Shown: positions 44,916 to 52,256 of the stretch, in pieces
Layout: the number at the start of each line of letters is the position of its first letter
Position numbering within the stretch: the first letter of the stretch is position 1
Assembly: GCF_001645685.2 (NCBI RefSeq)
Contig: NZ_CP017080.1
Coordinates: 1,788,001-1,852,000, forward strand
Direction: 5' to 3'
Source of the DNA: Peribacillus muralis
Lineage (GTDB): Bacteria; Bacillota; Bacilli; Bacillales; DSM-1321
Length of the DNA: 64,000 bases
The notes under the pieces: generated by a model
Told to the model about the DNA's origin: nothing
Database searches by the model: none
What the model saw: only the letters and a program-made list of their open reading frames with translations
Translations under genes and position numbers: made by a program

Positions 44916-44978
44916 CTGTATACACCACCTTCCATTGTTAATTTACTATATATATAAAGGTTGTTCAATTGTGTGTTA

Positions 44979-44994
44979 TTTACCCATGAGTAAA
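44979..44994. promoter_or_regulatory. Phage operator O1
   Basis: TTTACCCATGAGTAAA, first of three copies of the palindrome TTTACYYATRRGTAAA. It is nearest to the repressor gene. Confidence 0.8.
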
Positions 44995-45031
44995 TTAAAG
45001 GCAAAAAATCCAAAAAAAATTTGATAATCAA

Positions 45032-45060
45032 TTGACTAAATGGAAATTTAGTTATATTAT
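45032..45060 (+). promoter_or_regulatory. Early lytic promoter
   Basis: TTGACT (45032-45037), a 17-bp spacer and TATTAT (45055-45060). Operator O2 begins within the -10 box, so repressor binding would block it. Confidence 0.75.
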
Positions 45061-45075
45061 TTACTCATAGGTAAA
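45060..45075. promoter_or_regulatory. Phage operator O2
   Basis: TTTACTCATAGGTAAA, overlapping the -10 end of the early promoter. Confidence 0.82.
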
Positions 45076-45118
45076 TGATTGGTAAGAAAAAACAAAGCAT
45101 TTGGTAAATTTCTTCTGA

Positions 45119-45134
45119 TTTACCTATAAGTAAA
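45119..45134. promoter_or_regulatory. Phage operator O3
   Basis: TTTACCTATAAGTAAA, just upstream of the ribosome site of the first early gene. A half-site-like GGTAAA lies between O2 and O3. Confidence 0.8.
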
Positions 45135-45151
45135 TTGAAAGGGTGAATTGA

Positions 45152-45346
45152 TTGGAAAAAAATTTAGAATTACCTCCAGTACTTACTGCTAAAGATATTC
45201 AAATCTTCCTGAGTGTTAGTAAAGGTAAGGCTTATGAAATTTTTAAACTGAAGGATTTTCCTACTTTGGTTATTGGTGGTTCAAAGAGAGTTCTCAAGGA
45301 TGATTTCTTGAATTGGATCGAGCAACAAAAAGGAAGGGTGAATTAA
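45152..45346 (+). CDS. Small HTH excisionase-like protein
   Basis: This 64-residue MerR/excisionase-type winged helix (LTAKDIQIFLSVSKGKAYEI, then VIGGSKRVLKDDFLNWI) is the first gene under the early promoter. Such proteins act as Cro-like regulators or directionality factors. TTG 45152 follows AAGGGTGA. Confidence 0.75.
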   Translation: MEKNLELPPVLTAKDIQIFLSVSKGKAYEIFKLKDFPTLVIGGSKRVLKDDFLNWIEQQKGRVN

Positions 45347-45347
45347 T

Positions 45348-45608
45348 TTGTTAAATATCCAAGTCGACCAACAGGAAGTTAAGAAACTTTACCTTCAGAA
45401 GATAGAAGAGCGTATCAAAGAATTGGATAACGAATTAGTTTTTTGGGATGCAAATGAATTGAAGAGAAGGACTTGTATGTCTTGGAACACTATTCAGGAA
45501 AAATTCTTCTTTGACCTTAGATTTCCAAAACATAAAGTTGGAGGGAAATGGATTTTCCCAGCTGCAAAGACACAGAAATTCTTGCTTGAATGGTTGGATG
45601 AACAATAG
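45348..45608 (+). CDS. DUF771-like phage protein
   Basis: The 86-residue protein has the DUF771 pattern: ELKRRTCMSWNTIQEKFFFD followed by FPKHKVGGKWIFPA and FLLEWL. The domain resembles a winged helix and is common in early regions of Bacillus and Staphylococcus phages. Function is unknown. TTG 45348 begins one base after the preceding stop. Confidence 0.75.
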   Translation: MLNIQVDQQEVKKLYLQKIEERIKELDNELVFWDANELKRRTCMSWNTIQEKFFFDLRFPKHKVGGKWIFPAAKTQKFLLEWLDEQ

Positions 45609-45637
45609 AAAAAGTGTAATGAACTGGTGGTGGATAA

Positions 45638-46009
45638 ATGCAAAACCGACTTTTTATCAGTGGTGATGTAGCTGTTATAGAAGTTTACCACAGATCCTCT
45701 AATAGAAATTTCTATGTGCTAATTGATTCTGAAGATATTGAATTAATTCACGAAAATGTTAAAAGCCTTTCTATCTATATTGATTTCCGTACTAACTATT
45801 GTTTGTATCGATCAATGGACAAAAAGACGAAAGGTTTACATCGATTAATTATGAACACTCCTTCTGATTTGGTTGTGGATCATATTGAACATAACGGATT
45901 AGATAATCGGAAGAGAAAATTGAGAAATGTTACTCGTAAAGCAAACAGCAATAACCGAATAACCGAACAAAGAAATCCATTGTTTGAAACGAAATTCAGA
46001 TTTCTTTAA
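45638..46009 (+). CDS. HNH homing-type endonuclease, probably short form
   Basis: The 123-residue protein has the HNH_3-type motif GLHRLIMN, VDHIEHNGLDNRKRKLRNVT. Related free-standing phage enzymes usually continue into an AP2 DNA-binding domain, which is missing here. The gene ends soon after the LR motif, so it may be truncated. The N-terminal part (VIEVYHRSSNRNFYVLID) matches the usual leader of this group. Confidence 0.7.
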   Translation: MQNRLFISGDVAVIEVYHRSSNRNFYVLIDSEDIELIHENVKSLSIYIDFRTNYCLYRSMDKKTKGLHRLIMNTPSDLVVDHIEHNGLDNRKRKLRNVTRKANSNNRITEQRNPLFETKFRFL

Positions 46010-46087
46010 CTGGTTAGAAAACAAAAAAGATGTGAGCTGACTTTTGCTGCATCAGTGTAGACACAAACTGTGAAGGAGGAGATGGGT

Positions 46088-46288
46088 ATGAGAACAAAGG
46101 AAGAATGCCAAGAAATGCTTAAAGAGTGTATAGAAAAACGAGAGTTCTGGAGGGATAAGGTATGGGAGTGGGAGAAAAAGCAGTTAGAGTATCCCCACCA
46201 ATTAGATGACTATGAGGGGCAACGAAATTCTTGGTCCCAACGTGTCAAGACATTGGAATACGTTTTGGGAATAAAGGATTACATTTAA
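46088..46288 (+). CDS. Phage protein of unknown function (66 aa)
   Basis: A charged, helical protein (RTKEECQEMLKECIEKREFW). AAGGAGGAG lies upstream; ATG 46082 is also possible. A 22-bp intergenic sequence before it (46057-46078) is repeated exactly ahead of the gene at 48882. Confidence 0.6.
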   Translation: MRTKEECQEMLKECIEKREFWRDKVWEWEKKQLEYPHQLDDYEGQRNSWSQRVKTLEYVLGIKDYI

Positions 46289-46333
46289 TTCTTAGTACGA
46301 TTAAACTGCGAGATAAATAGGAGGAGAACAGAT

Positions 46334-46648
46334 ATGGATCCAAAAACAAAAGCAAAATTAATGGAAATGGTTTCAGAAGCCTTGGATAAACAAGCGTATG
46401 TAAGTATCCATTTTACTCAGTTTGAAAAAGCGAATGATTTTAAACCAGTGTTTAAAGAAGATGTCGAGGAAAAAGCGAAAAAAATCGCTGATATGTTGTC
46501 TGTGAGTGTAGGTGAATCTGTCTCAAATAGTTTCATGATTGATGCTGGTTATGATTGCGTCAACCTTTGCTTTAGTTACTTGCCAGAAGAAAAGAAATCC
46601 GAATACATGGAAGAGGATGTGTGGATGGATGAGTCTAAACTCGGATGA
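46334..46648 (+). CDS. Phage protein of unknown function (104 aa)
   Basis: An acidic protein that starts after AGGAGGAG. Its upstream region carries the AGTACGATTAAACTG linker. No family is recognised. Its end overlaps the next gene. Confidence 0.6.
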   Translation: MDPKTKAKLMEMVSEALDKQAYVSIHFTQFEKANDFKPVFKEDVEEKAKKIADMLSVSVGESVSNSFMIDAGYDCVNLCFSYLPEEKKSEYMEEDVWMDESKLG

Positions 46649-46841
46649 CCAAATCTTCTACTTCCTGTGCTCCTGCCACGACGAAGGTTTTATCCCAGAC
46701 TTCGATACATTATCCGATAAGTTTCCTGAAACCGATTGGGATGTGTTGCAGCAAGAGGTCAGAAGTTTTGCCAATATTCATGAAATGGATGGAATCAATG
46801 TTTTATGGAAAGGTGATTTACGCCTACCACAATATAAATAG
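46629..46841 (+). CDS. Phage protein of unknown function (70 aa)
   Basis: The frame MSLNSDDQIFYFLCSCHDEG onward is plausible coding sequence overlapping the preceding gene by 20 bp. ATG 46617 is an alternative start. No family is recognised. Confidence 0.5.
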   Translation: MSLNSDDQIFYFLCSCHDEGFIPDFDTLSDKFPETDWDVLQQEVRSFANIHEMDGINVLWKGDLRLPQYK

Positions 46842-46918
46842 GACAGCTCGGGACGGCCATCCCTTACTGCCCTGGTAAAAAACAATTTGAAATCAGTATA
46901 CCACAAGGAGGAAAACGA

Positions 46919-47752
46919 ATGAATAGCTTAACTAACCAATTTCAAGGCGGTCAAGACATGAGCCTTAATTCTCAAGCTGCACAAAGTCGTGAAATGGCTG
47001 AGGTTCAATCACAAATTTTCTTAGCTAAACAATTCCCGAGAAATGAATATCAAGCGGAAATTAAGATCTTGAATGCTTGTAAACGTAAGTCTTTAGCGGA
47101 AACAGCTCTTTACCAGTACCCAAGAGGGAGCATGACAGTTACGGGTCCATCTATCCGATTGGCTGAAACTATCGCTCAATATTGGGGGAATATCAATTTC
47201 GGCATAAAAGAGCTCGAACAAAAAAATGGTGAATCCACTGTTGTTGCTTATGCCTGGGATATGGAAACAAATACTCGCCAAGAAAAGGTGTTTCAAGTTA
47301 AACATGAGCGTTATGCAAAAGGGAAAATGACTAAACTTACTGATCCTAGAGATATCTATGAACTGGCTGCTAATAACGGGGCCAGGAGGCTGCGCGCTTG
47401 TATCCTAGGGGTTATTCCAGGGGACATCATTGATAACGCTGTTGCTCAGTGTAATCAAACCTTACAGAGCAGTTATGAAGAACCACTAAAAGATCGGGTA
47501 GTATCTGTGCTCAGGTACTTCCAAAAGGAATATGGAATCAATCAGGAAATGGTTGAAGCGAAATTGGGGCACAGCATGGAGTCCTTTACAGAACAGGATT
47601 ATATAACGTTGAAAAGCATTAACCAATCCTTAAAAGACGGAATGGCCAAACGGGAAGATTTCTTTAAAATCATTCAGTCAAAAGAAGCTCCCAAAACTTC
47701 TTTAGAAGCACAATTCAAGGAGGGTGAAAAAGATGTTGCTAACCAAGGATAA
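46919..47752 (+). CDS. Conserved phage protein, candidate single-strand annealing protein
   Basis: A 277-residue protein without a firm family assignment. Its middle part (YPRGSMTVTGPSIRLAETIA, NNGARRLRACILGVIPGDI) resembles conserved early proteins of Gram-positive phages. It lies directly before a RecE/lambda-exo-like nuclease and overlaps it by 20 bp. In phages that position is usually held by a RecT, Erf or Sak-type annealing protein. The role is therefore inferred from neighbours. Ribosome site AAGGAGG is strong. Confidence 0.6.
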   Translation: MNSLTNQFQGGQDMSLNSQAAQSREMAEVQSQIFLAKQFPRNEYQAEIKILNACKRKSLAETALYQYPRGSMTVTGPSIRLAETIAQYWGNINFGIKELEQKNGESTVVAYAWDMETNTRQEKVFQVKHERYAKGKMTKLTDPRDIYELAANNGARRLRACILGVIPGDIIDNAVAQCNQTLQSSYEEPLKDRVVSVLRYFQKEYGINQEMVEAKLGHSMESFTEQDYITLKSINQSLKDGMAKREDFFKIIQSKEAPKTSLEAQFKEGEKDVANQG

Positions 47753-48524
47753 TTACTACTCTGTGGAGGCGGACCGTCACTATATGTCCGTTTCCCAATA
47801 CAAAAAATTCATTCAATGTGAAGCTGCAGCAATGGCGAAGCTCACTGAGGAATATACAGAGCCAAAAAGTGAAGCGTTGTTATTCGGATCTTACGTTCAT
47901 TCTTGGCTGGATGATTCACTTGAAGAATTCAAAGAGTCGAATCCAGATATTTTCAGTACCCGTGGAGCTTCCAAAGGGCAGTTAAAAGCCAATTACCAAC
48001 TGGGTGATGAAATGATTCGGGTCCTAAAATCTGACCCATTCGTGATGATGGCCTTAGAAGGTGAAAAAGAGGTGATCATGACCGGTGAATTATTTGGGGC
48101 ACCATGGAAAATCAGGATGGATGTTTATAATCCGCAGTATGGCCGTTTCGCTGATTTAAAGACCGTTAAAGGCATCTATGAGAAGTATTGGCACCAAGAG
48201 TATGGGTACTGCTCTTTCGTTGAAGCATACGGCTATATAACGCAAATGGCAGTATACACAGAGATTGAAAGCCAAAACCGAGAAGGTGACTGGTTAGAAA
48301 ACTTCATTGTAGCTATTTCCAAACAAGATCCACCAGATAAAGCGGTTATCACTGTAGATCATGTCAGTTTGAATCTCGAACTAGAAGAAATACAAGCGAA
48401 AATGGAACGAATCAAGTCCGTTAAATACGACGGAGAACAGCCGGAAAGCTGCGGAAAGTGTGAGTATTGCCGTAAAAAGAAAATGGTAACCACTGTATTG
48501 GATTATAGAGAATTAATCGGATAG
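47733..48524 (+). CDS. PD-(D/E)XK phage exonuclease (DUF3799-like)
   Basis: The 263-residue nuclease resembles RecE/YqaJ-type recombination exonucleases. MSVSQYKKFIQCE and LLFGSYVHSWLDD are at the start. The active site is WKIRMDVYNP followed by FADLKTVKG (D...DLK). A GYITQMAVYTE helix and a C-terminal cysteine cluster CGKCEYC come later. With the N-terminal cysteine this could hold an Fe-S cluster. It likely works with the preceding protein in phage recombination. ATG 47733 sits nine bases after AGGAGG. Confidence 0.82.
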   Translation: MLLTKDNYYSVEADRHYMSVSQYKKFIQCEAAAMAKLTEEYTEPKSEALLFGSYVHSWLDDSLEEFKESNPDIFSTRGASKGQLKANYQLGDEMIRVLKSDPFVMMALEGEKEVIMTGELFGAPWKIRMDVYNPQYGRFADLKTVKGIYEKYWHQEYGYCSFVEAYGYITQMAVYTEIESQNREGDWLENFIVAISKQDPPDKAVITVDHVSLNLELEEIQAKMERIKSVKYDGEQPESCGKCEYCRKKKMVTTVLDYRELIG

Positions 48525-48559
48525 GGGGCCTAAGAGCCCTCTGAAAGGGAGGAAAACAC

Positions 48560-48652
48560 ATGCCAATAGTCGAGGCTTTCTTATTAGGAGCAGTTCTTTT
48601 CTTTGGTGGTTTATTTACCAGAACGGTATTGAAAGATAAAAGTGAGGTGTAA
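48560..48652 (+). CDS. Small single-helix membrane protein (30 aa)
   Basis: GGGAGG precedes an ATG that opens a 30-residue frame with one membrane helix (VEAFLLGAVLFFGGLF). It overlaps the next gene closely. Unknown phage microprotein. Confidence 0.55.
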   Translation: MPIVEAFLLGAVLFFGGLFTRTVLKDKSEV

Positions 48653-48655
48653 TGA

Positions 48656-48850
48656 ATGTCCAGAACGAATCCCTTGGAGTACGCAGTGTACAAAGGCGAT
48701 GAATTCCTTTGCTTAGGGACTGCTAAAGAGTGTGCTACTTACTTAGGTGTAACCGTCCAAACCATTAGATTTATGGTGTCTCCCACCTATAGAAAGAGGA
48801 CACAAAACTCAAAGGATCCATTGATAGCCATTAAAGTGGATGATGAATAG
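48656..48850 (+). CDS. Phage protein with possible HTH (64 aa)
   Basis: EYAVYKGDEFLCLGTAKECA followed by TYLGVTVQTIRFMVSPTY resembles small phage proteins seen in many Bacillus and Listeria prophages. The second part looks like a helix-turn-helix. Function unknown. Confidence 0.6.
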   Translation: MSRTNPLEYAVYKGDEFLCLGTAKECATYLGVTVQTIRFMVSPTYRKRTQNSKDPLIAIKVDDE

Positions 48851-48881
48851 TAGACACAAACTGTGAAGGAGTGAAAATACG

Positions 48882-49058
48882 GTGAATAAGCAAAAATTCA
48901 TAATAATCGATGTAACGGGTAGAACCCCAAAAGAAATCGAAGAACATATGAATAGACTTAATTCTATTGGATATAAGAGGGTCTTTCAAAGTGACATTCA
49001 ATGGTATCAAGGTAAAGGAGATTGCGGTGTTATAACATTTGAATTAAAAGAAGACTAA
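48882..49058 (+). CDS. Phage protein of unknown function (58 aa)
   Basis: A GTG-started frame (MNKQKFIIIDVTGRTPKEIE and on) with a compact alpha/beta look. It is preceded by the exact 22-bp linker shared with the gene at 46088. Confidence 0.5.
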   Translation: MNKQKFIIIDVTGRTPKEIEEHMNRLNSIGYKRVFQSDIQWYQGKGDCGVITFELKED

Positions 49059-49124
49059 CGCACAGTACGAATAAACTGTCCGGAAACGAATTCTCGCGCG
49101 ACATATTAGATAAGGGGGATAAAA

Positions 49125-49352
49125 TTGGAAGCTATAAAAGCAATTGAAAAGCTGAATTGGATGAAGCAGGAACAAATAAATTTGGATCTTTGGTTAAGTG
49201 ATTTGGAAATTAACAATAAGCCTGTAAATGGTGTTCATTGGAGAAGATTAAAAAAGACTATTGAGGTTTTTGAAGAAGATCTAATTGGGGAGATTCGTTC
49301 TTTAGAGTATAAGATTCACCAAAAACTTGGTGATATTGAAATAGACGTCTAA
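49125..49352 (+). CDS. Phage protein of unknown function (75 aa)
   Basis: A helical, charged protein (MEAIKAIEKLNWMKQEQINL). TTG follows GGGGGA. A linker copy lies upstream at 49064-49078. Confidence 0.5.
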   Translation: MEAIKAIEKLNWMKQEQINLDLWLSDLEINNKPVNGVHWRRLKKTIEVFEEDLIGEIRSLEYKIHQKLGDIEIDV

Positions 49353-49382
49353 TGTTCACCCCAACGTAATACGGCAACAAAA

Positions 49383-49424
49383 AAAGAGGATGCTCAGCAT
49401 TCACTAAGCAACCTCTTTGCTTTC
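49383..49424 (+). terminator. Bidirectional terminator within the early region
   Basis: AAAGAGG (49383-49389) pairs with CCTCTTT (49412-49418), with further TGCT/AGCA pairing inside and a T-rich tail. It ends the plus-strand genes and overlaps the 3' end of the minus-strand RHH gene. Confidence 0.6.
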
Positions 49425-49594
49425 TTTTTCTCAAGTAATTCTTTGTACTTTAAACCGAAAAGGATAAGTTCTTCAAACGCTTGGGATCGATTATCTTTAC
49501 GTTCATTAAAACGATAGTCTTCAACTTTTGAAAGAGTACTTTGATGAAGCGAAACAGTAGTGGTTGGTTTAGATGAATCTTTACGGATATGCAT
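49394..49594 (-). CDS. Ribbon-helix-helix protein
   Basis: A 66-residue protein with a CopG/Arc-like pattern: a beta strand (TTTVSLHQSTLSKVEDY) then NRSQAFEELILFGLKY. It is a likely DNA-binding regulator. It is read on the minus strand together with the Xre gene behind it, so it may be expressed in the lysogen. Confidence 0.7.
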   Translation of the reverse strand: MHIRKDSSKPTTTVSLHQSTLSKVEDYRFNERKDNRSQAFEELILFGLKYKELLEKKKAKRLLSEC

Positions 49595-49650
49595 GTTATT
49601 TAGCTCCTTTATTTTTGGATGTACGTAATACGTTATTGCAATGGTTTTGC

Positions 49651-49863
49651 TTAATCGGATTCTTTTTCAAGGGTAAGCAGGTCGTCCACTTCGCAATTGA
49701 AGTAAGTACATAATCGAGCAATTACATCGAACGTGATTTGGATTGAAGTTTCATTATATAGTTTAGAAATTGATTTTCGGCTAAGGCCAGTGGCATCGGA
49801 TACGTCTTGAATATTGACTCCTTTTTTCGCCATTAGGACTCTTAGGTTGTTTTTTACTACCAT
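49651..49863 (-). CDS. Xre-family HTH regulator (70 aa)
   Basis: A compact YozG/Cro-type helix-turn-helix (NIQDVSDATGLSRKSISKLYNE, CNYE-like ending FNCEVDDLLTLEKE). It is divergent from a plus-strand HTH gene at 50030 across a region with two palindromic operators, forming a second switch inside the prophage. Confidence 0.82.
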   Translation of the reverse strand: MVVKNNLRVLMAKKGVNIQDVSDATGLSRKSISKLYNETSIQITFDVIARLCTYFNCEVDDLLTLEKESD

Positions 49864-49974
49864 TTGGTATCACCTCATGTTTTATTATATCCAAAAGGTT
49901 TCAAAATACAACCTCTGGGACTCATTTTGTTAAAAATAATTTGAAATACCTAAAGAAAATTCAAAATAATTAAT

Positions 49975-50012
49975 ACCCATGGGTTGTAGTTAACACCCTT
50001 GGGTGGTATAAT
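49975..50012 (+). promoter_or_regulatory. Promoter with two operators, second switch
   Basis: TTGTAG (49984-49989), a 17-bp spacer and TATAAT (50007-50012). ACCCATGGGT (49975-49984) and CACCCTTGGGTG (49994-50005) are palindromes with the same CCC..GGG core, centred 20 bp apart and flanking the -35 box. Confidence 0.75.
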
Positions 50013-50035
50013 AAAAACAGAGAGGGGGGTTGAAT

Positions 50036-50257
50036 ATGTCGCAAGCTCCGTACATCGAGATAGACTTACATCGTGTAATGAGAGATCGGGAAATCAAGAC
50101 GATTGAACAGCTCAAGGATATGACTGGTCTTTCACGTAAGGCGATATCACATGCCTTAAACAAAAAACAACATAGAATGCACACTGATACCATAGCTAAG
50201 CTTTGTGCAGCATTAGATTGTAGTGTAGGCGATTTATTAATTTTAAGGAAAGGGTGA
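50036..50257 (+). CDS. Xre-family HTH protein, Cro-like (73 aa)
   Basis: The helix-turn-helix (IEQLKDMTGLSRKAISHALN) and ending CSVGDLLILRKG are close in form to the divergent minus-strand regulator. It is first gene of the unit that includes the antirepressor. ATG 50036 lies about 7 bases after the GGGGGG ribosome site; ATG 50030 is the alternative. Confidence 0.8.
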   Translation: MSQAPYIEIDLHRVMRDREIKTIEQLKDMTGLSRKAISHALNKKQHRMHTDTIAKLCAALDCSVGDLLILRKG

Positions 50258-50261
50258 TTGA

Positions 50262-51314
50262 ATGAATCAATTAGTTTTCAACGAGAATGGACAGGCCGTA
50301 ACGGATAGCTTAACTATTGCGGAAGTATTTGGGAAAGAACACAAAAACATACTTAGAGATATAAGAGATTTAGAAATGAAGAGTACATCAGATTTTTTCA
50401 TTAAAAACTTTAGAGAAGATTATTACATTAGTTATAGGAACAAAAAGTATCCAAAATTCGTATTAACTGAAGACGGATTGACATTTTTGACGCTTGGTTA
50501 TAACAAAGAAAAATACATTGAAATTAAGGAAAATTATATCAAGACTTTGAAGAGGTCAATCTCGGAAAATGAGATAAGGACTAATATTGAAAAAAACGTT
50601 GAGCATATTAAAAGTGCTGAGGATATTTCTATAAAAGAGTATAAGAATCAAAGAGTAGTAACTTTCAAGGATGTCGATGAAGTTCACAGAAGGCCTTATG
50701 GAACAGCTAGTAGAAACTTCAAACAAAATAAAAAACACTTTATTGAAGGAAAGCACTTTTACAAAATAACTCGAGACGAAATTCGTCCAGAGTTCGGATT
50801 TGGAATAAATGCGCCTAATGGGATATTAATCACAGAATTCGGTTATCTCAAATTAGTGAAATCATTTACCGACGACCTGTCTTGGGAAGTTCAAGAAAAA
50901 ATAGTTGAAGTCTATTTTAGAGAAAATCAAAAACAATTAGAACAAATAGTTAGTCTACCAACAAATTTCGCTGAAGCCCTACGTTTAGCGGCGGATCTCG
51001 AAGAAGAAAATGAGCGAAATAGACCTAAAGTTGAAGCTCACGACAAGTTCATCAGTGGGGAGAATTATCAGAAGGTTGGACAGGTTGCGAAGGTTTTGAA
51101 TATCGGGAGGAACAAACTGTTTGTCTTCCTAAGAGAGAACAAAATATTAATGAGTGACAATACGCCTTACCAGCAATACATTGATCGTGGATATTTCGTA
51201 GTTAAAGAGAAACCTATAGAGATGGGCTCACAGGTAATAAATAAACCACAAACCTATGTAACAGCTAAGGGTGTTGATTATATATCTAAGCTTTTGGACA
51301 AAAAAATAGCCTGA
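50262..51314 (+). CDS. Rha/ORF6N/ANT three-domain phage antirepressor
   Basis: The 350-residue protein has an N-terminal Rha domain (SLTIAEVFGKEHKNILRDIRDL, FVLTEDGLTFL). An ORF6N/BRO-like middle part follows (VVTFKDVDEVHRRPYGTASRN, LITEFGYLKLVKSF), and the C-terminus is an ANT/KilAC domain (QKVGQVAKVLNIGRNKLFVFL, TAKGVDYISKLL). Antirepressors of this type bind and disable CI-like repressors. As the immunity repressor here lacks a self-cleaving domain, this protein is the probable inducer of the lytic cycle. Confidence 0.88.
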   Translation: MNQLVFNENGQAVTDSLTIAEVFGKEHKNILRDIRDLEMKSTSDFFIKNFREDYYISYRNKKYPKFVLTEDGLTFLTLGYNKEKYIEIKENYIKTLKRSISENEIRTNIEKNVEHIKSAEDISIKEYKNQRVVTFKDVDEVHRRPYGTASRNFKQNKKHFIEGKHFYKITRDEIRPEFGFGINAPNGILITEFGYLKLVKSFTDDLSWEVQEKIVEVYFRENQKQLEQIVSLPTNFAEALRLAADLEEENERNRPKVEAHDKFISGENYQKVGQVAKVLNIGRNKLFVFLRENKILMSDNTPYQQYIDRGYFVVKEKPIEMGSQVINKPQTYVTAKGVDYISKLLDKKIA

Positions 51315-51440
51315 TGCGCCAACATCAGACCTGGTTTTAAATGTTTTTATAAGTTTATGCTCTTGTGGTCAATTATATACCATCTTTCAAAAGTTGGCTA
51401 CAGGAGCGTACGTTCGAAATACACAGCAAGGAGTGTTTAC

Positions 51441-52256
51441 ATGGATGTTAAATGGATTAGGTTAAGCACTCATATGTTTGAAGATGAAAAGATAAAATTG
51501 ATTGAATCGCTGCCAGAAGCAGACACGATCTTAATTATATGGGTGAAGCTCTTATCTCAAGCAGGTAAGACAAATGCGTCAGGATTTATTTATCTCAATG
51601 AGAACATTCCGTTCACAGATGAGATGATTGCGACTATCTTTAATCGTCCACTTGCGACAGTGAGATTAGCGTTAAATACTCTCAAACAGTTCGGAATGAT
51701 TGAGATTTTAGACAATAATTTCATCAGTATTTGCAATTGGGAAAAGCATCAAAACGTTGCTGGGCTTGAGAAAATCAGAGAACAGACAAGGCAACGTGTG
51801 GCTAAACACCGAGAAGCAAAAAGTATCTCATCTTGTAACGTTACAGTAACAGAAAGTAACGCTCTAGAACTAGAACTAGAATTAGATATAGAACTAGATA
51901 AAGAAAAAGATAAAAAGAATAACCCTTACTCAAACGAGTTTGAGCAATTCTGGAATATCTATCCGAGGAAAGTGGATAAGAAGAAAGCCTTGAAATCGTT
52001 CAAGACAGCTTCCAAGATCCACTCTCTAGAAACTATATTGTCTGGTACACAAAAATATGCAAAGCAAGTCCAGAAAACGGACAAACAATATATCAAGCAC
52101 CCAACGACTTTCTTAAACAACGATTCATTCATAGATGGATTTGAAGAAAGGAGCGAGCAGTTTGGACAAGATACAAGAAGTTTTAAGCAAGCTCCAAGAA
52201 CGAACGGCAGGCAATACGACATCGAACCACCAGAATTCAACTACGAACAAAGATGA
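51441..52256 (+). CDS. Phage replisome organizer
   Basis: The 271-residue protein has an N-terminal Phage_rep_org_N winged helix (DVKWIRLSTHMFEDEKIKLI, GFIYLNENIPFTDEMIATIF) and a C-terminal DnaD-like or zinc-free tail (FEQFWNIYPRKVDKKKAL). Such proteins bind the phage origin, which often lies within their own gene. Here a run of CTAGAA-like hexamers encodes ELELELDIEL in the linker. ATG 51441 follows AAGGAG; an upstream frame to 51357 is not needed. Confidence 0.88.
   Translation: MDVKWIRLSTHMFEDEKIKLIESLPEADTILIIWVKLLSQAGKTNASGFIYLNENIPFTDEMIATIFNRPLATVRLALNTLKQFGMIEILDNNFISICNWEKHQNVAGLEKIREQTRQRVAKHREAKSISSCNVTVTESNALELELELDIELDKEKDKKNNPYSNEFEQFWNIYPRKVDKKKALKSFKTASKIHSLETILSGTQKYAKQVQKTDKQYIKHPTTFLNNDSFIDGFEERSEQFGQDTRSFKQAPRTNGRQYDIEPPEFNYEQR
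51835..51925 (+). repeat. Iteron array, candidate phage replication origin
   Basis: Three perfect CTAGAA hexamers (51864-51881) are followed by TTAGAT, ATAGAA and CTAGAT in register. Three GTAAC motifs lie just upstream (about 51835-51860, one within GTAACGTTAC), and an A-rich stretch follows. Tandem iterons plus an AT-rich element in a replisome organizer gene is the expected origin layout. Confidence 0.6.
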
